This document shows positions 24,704 through 33,638 of a stretch of DNA of 64,000 nt, piece after piece. This DNA is from Falsibacillus pallidus (GTDB taxonomy: Bacteria; Bacillota; Bacilli; Bacillales; DSM-25281), in contig NZ_QQAY01000004.1 of assembly GCF_003350505.1 (NCBI RefSeq), positions 124,001 through 188,000 on the forward strand, written 5' to 3'. Position numbers and translations under genes: made by a program. The notes below the pieces were generated by a model that saw only the letters and a list, made by a program, of their open reading frames with translations, did not search any database and was not told the DNA's origin. Position 1 is the first letter of the stretch. Each line of letters starts with the position of its first letter.

Positions 24704-25834
24704 TTATAAATCCGAAAATGCGATTTCGCCGCTGATGACTGTCATGACAGGCTTTGACATAAAGTCAAATGGATGTCCGTTCCATAGGACAATATCTGCA
24801 TCTTTTCCTTCTTCGATGCTGCCGATTCTATCATCCACTTTTAAGTTGCGGGCAGGAAGAATGGTGATTCCTTCGAGCGCCTTTTGCAATGGCAGCCCTT
24901 CCCTTACGGCAAGGGCTGCACAAACGGGCAGATACTGAACGGGCGTGTAGGGGTGGTCGGTTGTAATCGACACTTCAACACCTCTTTTGGTCAATTCTTG
25001 ATAGGTCTTCCATGTCTTGTTTTTTAATTCCACTTTCGATCTTCTTGTCAAAGTGGGCCCAACGCACACCTTTAAGTTTAGATCCTTTAATTCATCCGCA
25101 ATGAGATGACCCTCGGTACAGTGCTCAATCCTCAAGTCCAAGTCAAATTCTTCAGCGAATCTGAGGGCAGACAAAATATCATCTGCACGATGGGCATGCA
25201 CCCTTACTGGTATTTCCTTTTTCAATGCCTTAACTAGAGGGGCCACACGAAGGTCTTCAGGATGATCACAATATTTGGCTTTATAAAATGCTTCACGCAG
25301 CATTCCCATGATCCCCATCCTTGTAATGCTGTCGTTATTGCCGTTGCTGTGTATCCTTTTAGGGTTTTCGCCGAGGGCAAGCTTCAGACCAGCAGTTTCC
25401 TTTAAAAGCATCTTCCGAATATTTTTCCCATGAGTTTTAATAACAGAGGTTGTCCCACCAATCACGTTGGCACTGCCAGGCATTATCCCGACGGTCGTGA
25501 TGCCGTAGCGGATCGCATCTTGGAATCCCGGATCTAATGGATACACGCCATCAATGGCACGGATATGTGGTGTCAGAGGTTCGACAGTTTCATTTGCATC
25601 GTTTCCTGCCCATCCGGTGCCTTCATCATAAAGTCCAAGATGTGTATGGGCATCAATAAATCCAGGCAGCAAGTATCTTCCGCCGCAGTCTATGACGGTC
25701 TCATGATTCGTTTCAGGAAATAAGCCGAATCCAATTTCTTTAATTTTTCCATCCACGATCCTAACATCCCCATTCTGGATAGGGGCAAAGGTAACCGGGA
25801 TGATATGAGCATTCTTTAATAGTATATGATTCAT
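24704..25834 (-). CDS. Amidohydrolase-superfamily metal-dependent hydrolase
   Basis: A 376-residue TIM-barrel hydrolase of the imidazolonepropionase/aryldialkylphosphatase-like subgroup. Metal ligands sit in D-A-H-T-H (about 62-66), V-H-A-H-R-A-D (about 213-219), I-E-H-C-T-E-G-H (about 236-243) and T-T-D-H-P (about 287-291). The beta-sandwich ends flank the barrel (P-G-F-I-D before, E-G-K-D-A-D-I-V-L-W after). No signal peptide is visible. The substrate is not predictable. It may share a leftward transcript with uppP, about 80 bp upstream. Confidence 0.87.
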   Translation of the reverse strand: MNHILLKNAHIIPVTFAPIQNGDVRIVDGKIKEIGFGLFPETNHETVIDCGGRYLLPGFIDAHTHLGLYDEGTGWAGNDANETVEPLTPHIRAIDGVYPLDPGFQDAIRYGITTVGIMPGSANVIGGTTSVIKTHGKNIRKMLLKETAGLKLALGENPKRIHSNGNNDSITRMGIMGMLREAFYKAKYCDHPEDLRVAPLVKALKKEIPVRVHAHRADDILSALRFAEEFDLDLRIEHCTEGHLIADELKDLNLKVCVGPTLTRRSKVELKNKTWKTYQELTKRGVEVSITTDHPYTPVQYLPVCAALAVREGLPLQKALEGITILPARNLKVDDRIGSIEEGKDADIVLWNGHPFDFMSKPVMTVISGEIAFSDL

Positions 25835-25916
25835 GTTTAGTCCTCACTTAATTGGTGCATTTTTTACCTATTTTAGCAAATTCTAATGCGGTCAAGAGAG
25901 AAAAATCCATTCATTT

Positions 25917-26696
25917 TTAAAAAAGGTGAGTATATTGGAGAGTAAGGATCAAGGCCCCAAGAATCCAGACATACCAGGCGAAAATTTTTAAGGAACGCTT
26001 CTTTAAAAAATTGATCATCCCAACTATAGCAAAATAGCCAAACAATGCAGATGATACAGTCCCCGTCATCAAACTGGTAAGAGTCACGGTCTCCACTTGT
26101 GAAGTGAAAAGCTCCTTTCCTTGAAATACAACTCCTCCCGCAATTGCAGGGATGGACAATAAAAATGAAAAGTAGGCAGCTGTTTCCCTATCGAGTTTTC
26201 TGAAGAGCCCGGCAGCTATCGTCAAGCCTGAGCGGGATAGTGCAGGAAAGATCGCTGCTGCCTGAAATGCTCCGATAAAAAATGCATCAAAATAAGAAAT
26301 TGACTCCAAGTTTTTAGACCCATTCTTAACCCCATCTGCGAGCCAAAGGACCACTCCTGTTGCAAGGAACTCCCAACCGATGGTGATGCCGGACTTTGAA
26401 ATGGAATCAAAAAAGTCCTCGAAAAGCAGCCCTGCCGCGACTGCAGGAAGAGTTCCGATGATCATGATCCCGGTCAATCGGCTGAATGGCTTACGGACCA
26501 TCTTCCATAAAATATCTTTATAGACGATCATCACCGCAAGCAAGGTTCCGATATGGAGCATGGTATCCAAGAATATACCAGCGTCATCAAGGTGAAAAAG
26601 ATGCCGCCCTAAATACAAATGCCCGGTACTGGAAATGGGCAAAAACTCCGTCAATCCTTGTATAATTCCTAAAATAAACGACTGTAAGTTAGACAT
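25917..26696 (-). CDS. uppP: Undecaprenyl-diphosphatase UppP (BacA)
   Basis: A 259-residue integral membrane enzyme with about 7-8 helices that dephosphorylates undecaprenyl pyrophosphate to recycle the peptidoglycan lipid carrier; excess activity gives bacitracin resistance. The two signature loops are present: G-L-T-E-F-L-P-I-S-S-T-G-H near the N-terminus and P-A-L-S-R-S-G in the middle. GAGGAG lies 8 nt before the ATG at 26696 (minus strand); the upstream GTG at 26705 overlaps that site and is rejected. Confidence 0.95.
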   Translation of the reverse strand: MSNLQSFILGIIQGLTEFLPISSTGHLYLGRHLFHLDDAGIFLDTMLHIGTLLAVMIVYKDILWKMVRKPFSRLTGIMIIGTLPAVAAGLLFEDFFDSISKSGITIGWEFLATGVVLWLADGVKNGSKNLESISYFDAFFIGAFQAAAIFPALSRSGLTIAAGLFRKLDRETAAYFSFLLSIPAIAGGVVFQGKELFTSQVETVTLTSLMTGTVSSALFGYFAIVGMINFLKKRSLKIFAWYVWILGALILTLQYTHLF

Positions 26697-26901
26697 GATA
26701 TTCACTCCTCAAAGGACAATCCTATAATAGAATCCTATTTTCATGTTTTAGAGTGAAGAACAAAAAAATAATGAAAAAAACAATCACATTGAATCTTTTA
26801 GAAAGCTGAATCGTATACAGTAGTAAAAGAAAATAGATTTTTGAGGACCTGTGAATTTCTCCTCGGAATCATGAACCTACCGACAAAGAAGGAGAATGTA
26901 A

Positions 26902-27222
26902 ATGCCAACGAATGAAGAAAGATTATGGGCTGCTGGAATATATGTTCTAAGCTTTTTTACAACTTTTATCGGGCCGCTGGTGATCTGGCTGCTCAAGAAG
27001 AACGACTCGGATTTTGTAGATTATTACGGCCGGGAATATTTTAATTTTTTGATTTCATATGCCGTCTACACATTGATCAGCTCCATTTTGATTTTTGTCC
27101 TTGTAGGAGTTTTGATGCTTTGGGTTTTGGGAATCATGGCGTTTATTTTTACAATCATTGCTGCGATTCGAGCATATGAAGGAAAGCTATATAAAATTCC
27201 TCTTGTTTTCCGAATATTATAA
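26902..27222 (+). CDS. DUF4870 (Tic20-like) membrane protein
   Basis: A 106-residue protein with three to four hydrophobic helices. The family pattern is N-E-E-R-L-W-A-A at the start, F-I-G-P-L-V-I-W-L-L-K-K, Y-G-R-E-Y-F-N-F and a final I-R-A-Y-E-G-K-L-Y. AAGGAGA lies upstream of ATG. The function is unknown. It is monocistronic with its own terminator. Confidence 0.85.
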   Translation: MPTNEERLWAAGIYVLSFFTTFIGPLVIWLLKKNDSDFVDYYGREYFNFLISYAVYTLISSILIFVLVGVLMLWVLGIMAFIFTIIAAIRAYEGKLYKIPLVFRIL

Positions 27223-27233
27223 TGATCACTTGA

Positions 27234-27267
27234 AATAAGTCCTGCAAATAGAGGGCTTATTTTTTTG
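27234..27267 (+). terminator. Intrinsic terminator after DUF4870 gene
   Basis: AATAAGTCC (27234-27242) pairs with GGGCTTATT (27253-27261), followed by T. Confidence 0.75.
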
Positions 27268-27349
27268 GATTCGAATAAGTTTTATGAGAAAATAGAGTCG
27301 TCTTAATAATTGTTTAATACAACTAACTATTTTGGAAGGAGTGAATGAG

Positions 27350-28225
27350 ATGTTTCTATCTGACCTTGGTCTCGTCCTTGAAGGCGGAGGGATGAGAGGT
27401 GTTTATACTGCAGGCGTTCTGGAATGTTTTCTCGAAAATGATATAGAGTTTCCTTACGTAGTGGGAGTTTCGGCAGGGGCATGCAATGCAGCTTCTTTTC
27501 TTTCTAAACAAAAAGGAAGAAATAAACAGGTGAACATTGGTTTCATTAGAGATCCCAAATATATCTCTTGGAGAAATTATTGGAGAGACCGAGAGTTATT
27601 CGGGATGGATTATATTTTTGACGAAATACCAAATAAAATCGTTCCATTCGATTATAATGCCTTCTTTCAAAATGAGGCAGAATTTGTGATTGGGGCTACA
27701 GACTGCATGACTGGAGACGCAGTTTATCTGCATAAACACGATTACGCAGAAAACCTTCTTTCAGCTATACGTGCTTCAAGTTCTCTTCCTTTTGTAGCCA
27801 AGGAGATTCATTTTAAAAATAAGATTTTGCTGGACGGTGGGATCAGTGATCCGATTCCAATCAAAAAAGCGCAAAATGATGGATATACCAGGAATGTTGT
27901 GGTGCTGACAAGAAATAAGGGATATCTAAAGAAACCTTCTAGATTCAACTTCTTAGTAAAGAAAAAATATCCTCACTATACGGGCTTAATGAAAGCAATG
28001 ATGGAGCGCTATGAAAAGTATAATCAAACGATTGCTCTCCTTGAGGAAGAAGAGACTAAGGGAAATACCATTATTATTCGTCCGAACGAGCCCTTGAAGG
28101 TCAGCAGGGTGGAACGGAACCCTAAAAAACTGGAGAGTCTATATTTGCAAGGATACGACGATGCTCAAGAAAAAATTGAGTCCATTAAGGCTTTTTCAAA
28201 AAAAGAAATAGTATCTGCCTACTAG
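27350..28225 (+). CDS. Patatin-like phospholipase family protein
   Basis: A 291-residue serine lipase-fold protein. The oxyanion loop is G-G-G-M-R-G-V near residue 12, the nucleophile elbow G-V-S-A-G near 38, and the catalytic Asp in L-D-G-G-I-S near 163, completing the Ser-Asp dyad. AAGGAG lies 8 nt before ATG 27350; TTG 27332 is rejected. It is the bacterial YlbK/RssA-like type without membrane segments. It probably hydrolyses acyl esters of lipids; the substrate is unknown. Confidence 0.9.
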   Translation: MFLSDLGLVLEGGGMRGVYTAGVLECFLENDIEFPYVVGVSAGACNAASFLSKQKGRNKQVNIGFIRDPKYISWRNYWRDRELFGMDYIFDEIPNKIVPFDYNAFFQNEAEFVIGATDCMTGDAVYLHKHDYAENLLSAIRASSSLPFVAKEIHFKNKILLDGGISDPIPIKKAQNDGYTRNVVVLTRNKGYLKKPSRFNFLVKKKYPHYTGLMKAMMERYEKYNQTIALLEEEETKGNTIIIRPNEPLKVSRVERNPKKLESLYLQGYDDAQEKIESIKAFSKKEIVSAY

Positions 28226-28343
28226 GTGCTGTACGAAAATCGACAGCTGTTCCAGCTATTATTAACAGTGTAAGAATCTCTCTATCATAATTGGCTTAGT
28301 AGAGCCGTATAATATGAAAAACAGTTTGTATTTGAGGGATTCA

Positions 28344-29132
28344 ATGAATATAAAAGATTATTTCAGGAAGCAGACAGCTCTATACCTCTATCAAGTGGTC
28401 TTATATTCATTAATGGCCGCTTTCGTTTTTTTAATCGATTATCATTTTCACATTCCGGGAACCATTTTCCTTATCTTGATTGTTATCCTTAACGCTGTTT
28501 TATTTGGAAGTGTAATAAAGTATATCTATTATGCGAGTCGATTGTCTTCAACGAAACCCTTTCCGATGGATGAAACAGCAGCGGCCCGCATCCAGGAAGA
28601 CGTGGGGGATCGAAGGGAATATCTGCTCATCAAAGATCCATCCCCAGGGTTCAGCCTGAAATTTTTTTCGTATATGGGACTATGCGAGTTTGAAATAAAA
28701 GATAATTTTCCTGGATGGTGGAATTGGCTCACTCCCGCTTCCTTTAAAGAATGGAAAACGAATTCCTTCATAGTGAAAAAGAGAGATGGACAAGCAGTCG
28801 GAGAGATAAAGTTAAATCCGAACACATACCGGTTAAGTGTTGTTTTCGGTGAAAATTCATTTTCATTGAAATATTTAAGGAATAATCGAAAGGCTGCTGT
28901 TTTTGAATGTGGAAATGACGTGGTTGAAATTCAAAAACAAGGGAACGGACAGAGCTTTGTAATCAATAATCGAAAAGTGGCCGAGTTGTCTAAAGGATAC
29001 ATGCCTTTGAGCATTCAAAAGCTTTTCCCTGTAAATACGCCTATTTTATCCTTTAATGAAAAGACAAGTGAAAAGGAACAGTGGCTGGTAGTTTCCCTTT
29101 TGATTTGCTTATGGTTCAATCGGGATCGATAA
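28344..29132 (+). CDS. Membrane-anchored protein of unknown function
   Basis: A 262-residue protein with two hydrophobic helices near the N-terminus (about 12-36 and 38-60), then a beta-rich soluble part (about 85-240) with repeated short strands (F-I-V-K-K-R-D-G, G-E-I-K-L-N-P, F-V-I-N-N-R-K-V-A) reminiscent of LURP/tubby-like sheets. That resemblance is weak. ATG 28344 follows GAGGGA by 4 nt. The upstream ATG 28314 is preceded immediately by TATAAT (28308-28313) and is unlikely. I do not recognise the family. Confidence 0.6.
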   Translation: MNIKDYFRKQTALYLYQVVLYSLMAAFVFLIDYHFHIPGTIFLILIVILNAVLFGSVIKYIYYASRLSSTKPFPMDETAAARIQEDVGDRREYLLIKDPSPGFSLKFFSYMGLCEFEIKDNFPGWWNWLTPASFKEWKTNSFIVKKRDGQAVGEIKLNPNTYRLSVVFGENSFSLKYLRNNRKAAVFECGNDVVEIQKQGNGQSFVINNRKVAELSKGYMPLSIQKLFPVNTPILSFNEKTSEKEQWLVVSLLICLWFNRDR

Positions 29133-29207
29133 CTGCATTTCCTGTTTAAATTTGGCCCTTTTGGTGAAAGTAAATTCATCAGGATCATTTTAAGGGAGGA
29201 TGCAGCC

Positions 29208-29534
29208 ATGAATGCTAATTTTGACGTCTGTATAGAGGCTTGCCTGAAATGTATTGAAGCTTGTAATGTATGCTATCACGCTTGCCTAAAGGAAGAAAAT
29301 ATAGGGATGGTAAGAAGGTGCATCGAATTGGATAGAGAGTGTGCTGAAATCTGCACACTTGCAGTAAATTCGATGCAAAGAAGCAGTAAATTTGTTTTAA
29401 AAATATGCGAATTATGTGCTTCGATCTGTGAAGAATGCGCTGAGGAATGTAAAAAGCACGATCACCGCCATTGCATTGACTGTGCAAAAGCGTGCTCTTA
29501 TTGTGCAGAGGCGTGCAGGAAGATGATAGCTTGA
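29208..29534 (+). CDS. Cys-rich four-helix-bundle metal-binding protein
   Basis: A 108-residue protein with 19 cysteines spaced every three or four residues along predicted helices (C-I-E-A-C-L-K-C-I-E-A-C-N-V-C near residues 8-22; C-E-L-C-A-S-I-C-E-E-C near 67-77). This is the DUF326/copper-storage-protein (Csp, YhjQ-like) pattern, in which inward-facing thiolates bind many Cu(I) ions. No export signal is present, so it is a cytosolic type. AGGGAGGA lies 7 nt before ATG. It is monocistronic; no copper-pump genes adjoin it. Confidence 0.88.
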   Translation: MNANFDVCIEACLKCIEACNVCYHACLKEENIGMVRRCIELDRECAEICTLAVNSMQRSSKFVLKICELCASICEECAEECKKHDHRHCIDCAKACSYCAEACRKMIA

Positions 29535-29572
29535 TTTTTAGAAGGAGGACCTGTTTTCCAAAAGGCTTGTCC

Positions 29573-29602
29573 TTGACAAATATTTTATTTTACCTTGATA
29601 AT
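29573..29602 (+). promoter_or_regulatory. SigA promoter of the riboflavin operon
   Basis: TTGACA (29573-29578) followed by TGATAA at 17 bp or GATAAT at 18 bp (29597-29602), about 15 bases before the FMN aptamer. Confidence 0.8.
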
Positions 29603-29616
29603 GAGGGTAATCGAAT

Positions 29617-29762
29617 AGGATTCCTTCGGGGCAGGGTGAAATTCCCTACCGGCGGTGATGAGGATCAAGTCCTCTCAGTCCGTGACCCGTTGTTTTAGGA
29701 TAACGGTGGATTTGGTGAAACTCCAAAGCCGACAGTGAAAGTCTGGATGGGAGAAGGAACAT
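29617..29762 (+). promoter_or_regulatory. FMN riboswitch (RFN element)
   Basis: Conserved RFN blocks are visible in order: TTCGGGGCAGGGTGAAATTC (29624-29643), CCGGCGGT, AGTCCGTGACCC near 29677-29688, GGTGGATTTGGTGAAACTCC near 29705-29724 and GCCGACAGTGAAAGTCTGGA near 29728-29747. It precedes a hairpin (29763-29790) and a terminator, then ribD. High FMN should favour termination of the rib operon. Confidence 0.97.
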
Positions 29763-29810
29763 AGCGTTAAAAATGATGAATTTTAACGCTTATTTAAGTA
29801 TGTCTATGCG

Positions 29811-29840
29811 CCCCGGAAACTTTTTTCCGGGGTTATTTTT
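29811..29840 (+). terminator. Riboswitch-controlled terminator upstream of ribD
   Basis: CCCCGGAA (29811-29818) pairs with TTCCGGGG (29825-29832), followed by a T-rich run. A separate perfect 10-bp hairpin, AGCGTTAAAA with TTTTAACGCT (29763-29790), lies between aptamer and terminator. Confidence 0.9.
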
Positions 29841-29862
29841 ATGTTGAAACGGAGGTGAAAAC

Positions 29863-30981
29863 ATGCTTGGATCAGAAGCCTATATGAAGCTTGCAGTCTC
29901 TATGGCCGCACAAACATTAGGTCAGACGAGTCCCAATCCATCTGTTGGCTGCGTCATTGTCAAAGATGGCGCTGTAGCCGGAATGGGTGCTCATTTAAAA
30001 GCTGGAACTGAACATGCTGAAATCCACGCCCTGGCTCAGGTTGGAAAAAATGCCGACGGTGCCGATTTATACGTGACCCTTGAACCTTGTTCACATTACG
30101 GGAAAACACCACCTTGTGCAGAAGCGATTATAGCTGCTGGAATTAGCCGGGTATTCATTGCCGTTTTGGATCCCAATCCCTTAGTTTCAGGCAAAGGAAT
30201 GGAGATTCTGCAAAAAGCAGGCATCGAGGTAAATGTAGGATTATGTGCAGAAGAAGCGTGGGAAATCAATAGAATGTTTTTTTATTTTATCAAGCACAAA
30301 AAACCTTTTGTAACAGTTAAGACTGCCCTGACATTAGACGGAAAATCTGCTTCATTCACCGGTGATAGTAAATGGATCACTTCAGAGGAAGCCAGGATGG
30401 ACGTCCATGAATCAAGGCATCTGCATGATGCTATATTAACAGGCATCAATACCGTCAATAAAGATAACCCCTTGCTCACCGCCAGACTGCCCCGAGGCGG
30501 AAGAAATCCCATTCGTATTATTTTAGACACCTCACTTTCTATAAGGGAGGATGCAAATGTTCTTACTGATAAAAACGCTAGGACAATTGTGATATGCGCC
30601 AAAAATGCTTCTATCGATAAAGAAAAGTGGATTAGCAGCCAAGGCATCCAGGTGAAAAGGTTTCCTTCCGAATCCATTCATTTAGAGGAATTATTGGATT
30701 GGCTTGGAGAGCTGAATATTATTTCTTTATATGTTGAAGGAGGAAGTAAAATACATACCTCTTTCATCAGAGGAGGTTTATTTCAGGAATTGCATTGCTA
30801 TCTCGCACCCAAGATTCTTGGTGGGAATCAATCGATTCCATTTATAGGCGGGGATTCATTTGAAAGGATGGAACAATCCACCCCAATTGAATTCAGCCAT
30901 GTCGAAAGAATTGGTCCAGATATCAAAATTATTGCCAAGCCTTTAGCGAAGGTGGTGAATACATGTTCACAGGAATTATAG
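29863..30981 (+). CDS. ribD: Bifunctional riboflavin deaminase/reductase
   Basis: A 372-residue enzyme catalysing the second and third steps of riboflavin synthesis. The N-terminal deaminase (about 1-145) has H-A-E (about residue 49) and P-C-S-H-Y-G-K-T-P-P-C zinc motifs. The C-terminal NADPH reductase (about 146-365) contains V-K-T-A-L-T-L-D-G-K and V-E-G-G-S. GGAGGTG precedes ATG 29863. It is the first gene of the rib operon and overlaps ribE by 19 nt. Confidence 0.97.
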   Translation: MLGSEAYMKLAVSMAAQTLGQTSPNPSVGCVIVKDGAVAGMGAHLKAGTEHAEIHALAQVGKNADGADLYVTLEPCSHYGKTPPCAEAIIAAGISRVFIAVLDPNPLVSGKGMEILQKAGIEVNVGLCAEEAWEINRMFFYFIKHKKPFVTVKTALTLDGKSASFTGDSKWITSEEARMDVHESRHLHDAILTGINTVNKDNPLLTARLPRGGRNPIRIILDTSLSIREDANVLTDKNARTIVICAKNASIDKEKWISSQGIQVKRFPSESIHLEELLDWLGELNIISLYVEGGSKIHTSFIRGGLFQELHCYLAPKILGGNQSIPFIGGDSFERMEQSTPIEFSHVERIGPDIKIIAKPLAKVVNTCSQEL

Positions 30982-31613
30982 AAGAAATTGGGAAAATCAA
31001 ACAAATTGAAAGAAAAGCTTATTCGATGAAATTGGTAATTGAAGCAAGAAAAGTGCTTCAGGATGCTCGTTTAGGGGACAGTATTTCCGTCAATGGCGTC
31101 TGTTTGACAATCACTTCTTTCAAGGATAGTGAATTTGAAGCGGATGTCATGCCGGAAACATTCATCCATACATCACTTAAAGATCTTCAGCCCCAGTCAA
31201 ACGTCAATCTCGAAAGAGCTCTAAGTGCAAATGGAAGACTTGGAGGTCATTTTGTATCGGGGCATGTCGATTGCACCGGAAAAATCATAAAGACAGACAT
31301 GGTTGAAAATGCCCTTTATATGACGATAGAGCTTGATGGGAAGTGCATGAAATACGTAATGGAAAAAGGCTCTGTGGCAGTGGATGGAACTTCTTTGACT
31401 GTCTTTAAGGTGAGTAGTAATTCCATTACAATTTCCTTGATCCCCCATACAAGGCATCAAACCATTATCAGCAATAAAAAGGTCGGGCAAGCAGTCAATA
31501 TCGAATGTGACATGCTGGCAAAATATTTGGAACGTCTTGTGACGGCCAAAGAAAGCCCATCCCCTTCATCAGGCATTACGCTTGATTACTTAAGTGAAAA
31601 GGGCTTCTTATAA
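30963..31613 (+). CDS. ribE: Riboflavin synthase, alpha subunit
   Basis: A 216-residue enzyme that dismutates two 6,7-dimethyl-8-ribityllumazine molecules into riboflavin. It starts M-F-T-G-I-I-E-E and contains two tandem lumazine-binding barrels (about 1-90 and 97-195), each with a V-N-G-V-C-L-T or V-D-G-T-S-L-T motif and G-H-F-V-S-G-H between them. Start and ribosome-binding site lie inside ribD, indicating coupling. Repeat copy B follows 3 nt after the stop. Confidence 0.97.
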   Translation: MFTGIIEEIGKIKQIERKAYSMKLVIEARKVLQDARLGDSISVNGVCLTITSFKDSEFEADVMPETFIHTSLKDLQPQSNVNLERALSANGRLGGHFVSGHVDCTGKIIKTDMVENALYMTIELDGKCMKYVMEKGSVAVDGTSLTVFKVSSNSITISLIPHTRHQTIISNKKVGQAVNIECDMLAKYLERLVTAKESPSPSSGITLDYLSEKGFL

Positions 31614-31616
31614 AAA

Positions 31617-31789
31617 GCTGTTTTCGCAACAATTGTTGTTAAAATCTTACTGCCGATTTTAACGTCGAATTAGCTGTTTGGTGCGTTGCAATATAGTATC
31701 CAGGCTCTTTTCTAGCTTAATACACTATTTTGATTGCATTAGTGAACCTGCTTTAATGGCTAAAGCAGCAAACTTTGAGAAAAGAGCCT
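31617..31789 (+). repeat. Intergenic repeat element, copy B (about 173 bp), inside the rib operon
   Basis: Hairpin GTTAAAATC/GATTTTAAC at 31638-31663 and long-range 12-bp stem AGGCTCTTTTCT (31702-31713) with AGAAAAGAGCCT (31778-31789). The inner loop has an extra TGCTTTA/TAAAGCA hairpin (about 31749-31768). It occupies nearly the whole ribE-ribBA gap, ending about 10 nt before the ribBA ribosome-binding site. Confidence 0.92.
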
Positions 31790-31810
31790 TATAAAATGAG
31801 GTGAAATTAT

Positions 31811-33022
31811 ATGTTTCATACAATCGAAGAAGCAATAGAAGATCTAAAAAAGGGAAAAGTCATCATTGTCGTTGATGATGAAGATAGAGAGAATGAAGGA
31901 GATTTTGTCGCATTGGCTGAAGGGATCACTCCGGAAATTGTTAATTTTATGGTTACGGAAGGAAGAGGGCTCTTATGTGTGCCAATAGCAGAAGAAAGAG
32001 CAGAGCAATTGAACCTTTTACCCATGACTGAACAAAATACCGATTCCCATGGCACTGCCTTTACAGTTTCAGTAGACCATATCGATACTACAACCGGTAT
32101 CAGTGCTTTTGAACGTGCGCACACCATCTCCAAGATGATGGATGACGAGGCAAGGCCGTCCGATTTCAAACGTCCTGGCCATGTTTTTCCTCTTGTAGCT
32201 AAAGAGGGAGGAGTGCTGCGCAGGGCGGGACATACAGAAGCGGCTGTTGATTTGGCTAAATTAGCAGGGGCAAAATCAGGTGGAGCCATCTGCGAAATAA
32301 TGAAAGAAAATGGTGAAATGGCGAGAGTCCCCGATTTAGAGGGGATTGCACGAAAACATCAATTGAAGATGATTACGATCAAAGATTTAATTGAATACCG
32401 GAGAAAAAGGGAGGTTCTCATTAAGAGGGAAGTTGAAATAAAGCTGCCTACGAAATATGGGGATTTTAAAGCAGTCGGATTCACAGAGGTATTGACGGGA
32501 CAAGAGCATGTAGCATTGGTGAAAGGGGAAATAAACGGAGATGAACCAGTACTATTAAGGGTTCATTCAGAGTGTTTGACTGGCGACGTTTTCGGCTCAG
32601 AGAGATGTGACTGCGGTCCCCAGCTCGAAGCTGCTCTGCATCAGATAGAAAAAGCCGGAACCGGGATTCTTTTGTACATGAGGCAAGAAGGCAGAGGCAT
32701 CGGACTGATCAATAAAATGAAAGCTTATCAACTGCAGGAACAGGGTTATGACACCGTTGAAGCAAATCATAAATTGGGATTTGCAGATGATCTGAGGGAT
32801 TATGGTATAGGGGCCCAAATATTAAAAGAGCTCGGTGTAAGAGAAATCAAATTGTTGACGAATAACCCAAGAAAAATATCTGGATTAAAGGGGCACGGTC
32901 TGCAAGTAGTCGAACGTGTCCCCATACAAATGCCAAGCAGCGAATCAAACGAGAAATATTTAAAGACTAAAGTTGAAAAGCTTGGCCATTTATTGAATTT
33001 TAAGGAGGATGAATCAAGATGA
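31811..33022 (+). CDS. ribBA: Bifunctional DHBP synthase / GTP cyclohydrolase II
   Basis: A 403-residue fusion. The N-terminal 3,4-dihydroxy-2-butanone-4-phosphate synthase (about 1-200) has [10 protein letters not shown] and a final H-T-E-A-A. The C-terminal GTP cyclohydrolase II (about 205-400) has the zinc-site G-S-E-R-C-D-C-G-P and R-Q-E-G-R-G-I-G-L. It supplies both precursors of riboflavin. GAGGTG lies 7 nt before ATG 31811. The repeat element separates it from ribE; it overlaps ribH by 4 nt. Confidence 0.97.
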   Translation: MFHTIEEAIEDLKKGKVIIVVDDEDRENEGDFVALAEGITPEIVNFMVTEGRGLLCVPIAEERAEQLNLLPMTEQNTDSHGTAFTVSVDHIDTTTGISAFERAHTISKMMDDEARPSDFKRPGHVFPLVAKEGGVLRRAGHTEAAVDLAKLAGAKSGGAICEIMKENGEMARVPDLEGIARKHQLKMITIKDLIEYRRKREVLIKREVEIKLPTKYGDFKAVGFTEVLTGQEHVALVKGEINGDEPVLLRVHSECLTGDVFGSERCDCGPQLEAALHQIEKAGTGILLYMRQEGRGIGLINKMKAYQLQEQGYDTVEANHKLGFADDLRDYGIGAQILKELGVREIKLLTNNPRKISGLKGHGLQVVERVPIQMPSSESNEKYLKTKVEKLGHLLNFKEDESR

Positions 33023-33489
33023 AAAATATTTATGAAGGCAATTTGGTCGGAACAGGATTAAAGGTGGGAATCATCGTTTCAAGGTTCAATGAATTTATAA
33101 CAGGGAAGCTTTTAAGCGGTGCTGAAGATGCCCTGAAAAGACATGGAGTCAATATGGAAGACGTCGATATAGCGTGGGTTCCAGGAGCATTTGAAATCCC
33201 TCTTACAGCGAAGAAGCTGGCAGATACCAAAAAATATGATGCAGTTATTACGCTTGGGACTGTCATCAGGGGAGCAACACCGCATTTTGACTATGTAAGC
33301 AGCGAAGTGGCTAAAGGAGTATCGAGCGCCGGGATGAATAGCGGGGTTCCAGTTGTATTCGGTGTGCTGACAACAGACACGATAGAACAGGCGATTGAAC
33401 GTGCAGGCACAAAAGCTGGAAATAAAGGATGGGAAGCCGGGGTCACTGCAATTGAAATGGCAAACCTTTATAAAACCTTTGAAAGTTGA
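33019..33489 (+). CDS. ribH: 6,7-dimethyl-8-ribityllumazine synthase
   Basis: A 156-residue enzyme forming the lumazine precursor from RibA- and RibB-derived substrates; it assembles into icosahedral capsids in Bacillus. Catalytic His is in G-A-T-P-H-F-D-Y-V near residue 88, with P-G-A-F-E-I-P near 57. AAGGAGG precedes ATG 33019 within the ribBA end (ATGA overlap). It is the last gene of the operon; no clear terminator follows. Confidence 0.97.
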   Translation: MKNIYEGNLVGTGLKVGIIVSRFNEFITGKLLSGAEDALKRHGVNMEDVDIAWVPGAFEIPLTAKKLADTKKYDAVITLGTVIRGATPHFDYVSSEVAKGVSSAGMNSGVPVVFGVLTTDTIEQAIERAGTKAGNKGWEAGVTAIEMANLYKTFES

Positions 33490-33537
33490 TCAATCCGCTG
33501 CCTAAAACAAATATTCCTATAACCGTGCTTAAATACG

Positions 33538-33566
33538 TTGGCAAACGGTTCACTATCTGCTAAAAT
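33538..33566 (+). promoter_or_regulatory. SigA promoter of the purine-permease gene
   Basis: TTGGCA (33538-33543), 17-bp spacer, TAAAAT (33561-33566). The leader of about 65 nt carries a small CCTTC-TGCG-GAAGG hairpin and no purine riboswitch. Confidence 0.75.
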
Positions 33567-33638
33567 TTTTATTTGTGGCTTACCTTCTGCGGAAGGGAAA
33601 GCGGGTAGGGAGAGGGACAATTAAATAGAAGGTTTAAT

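Noticed and set aside
33490-33638. Purine riboswitch upstream of the purine permease
   Set aside because: The leader is only about 65 nt after the promoter and shows none of the conserved purine-aptamer loop sequences; only a short hairpin is present.
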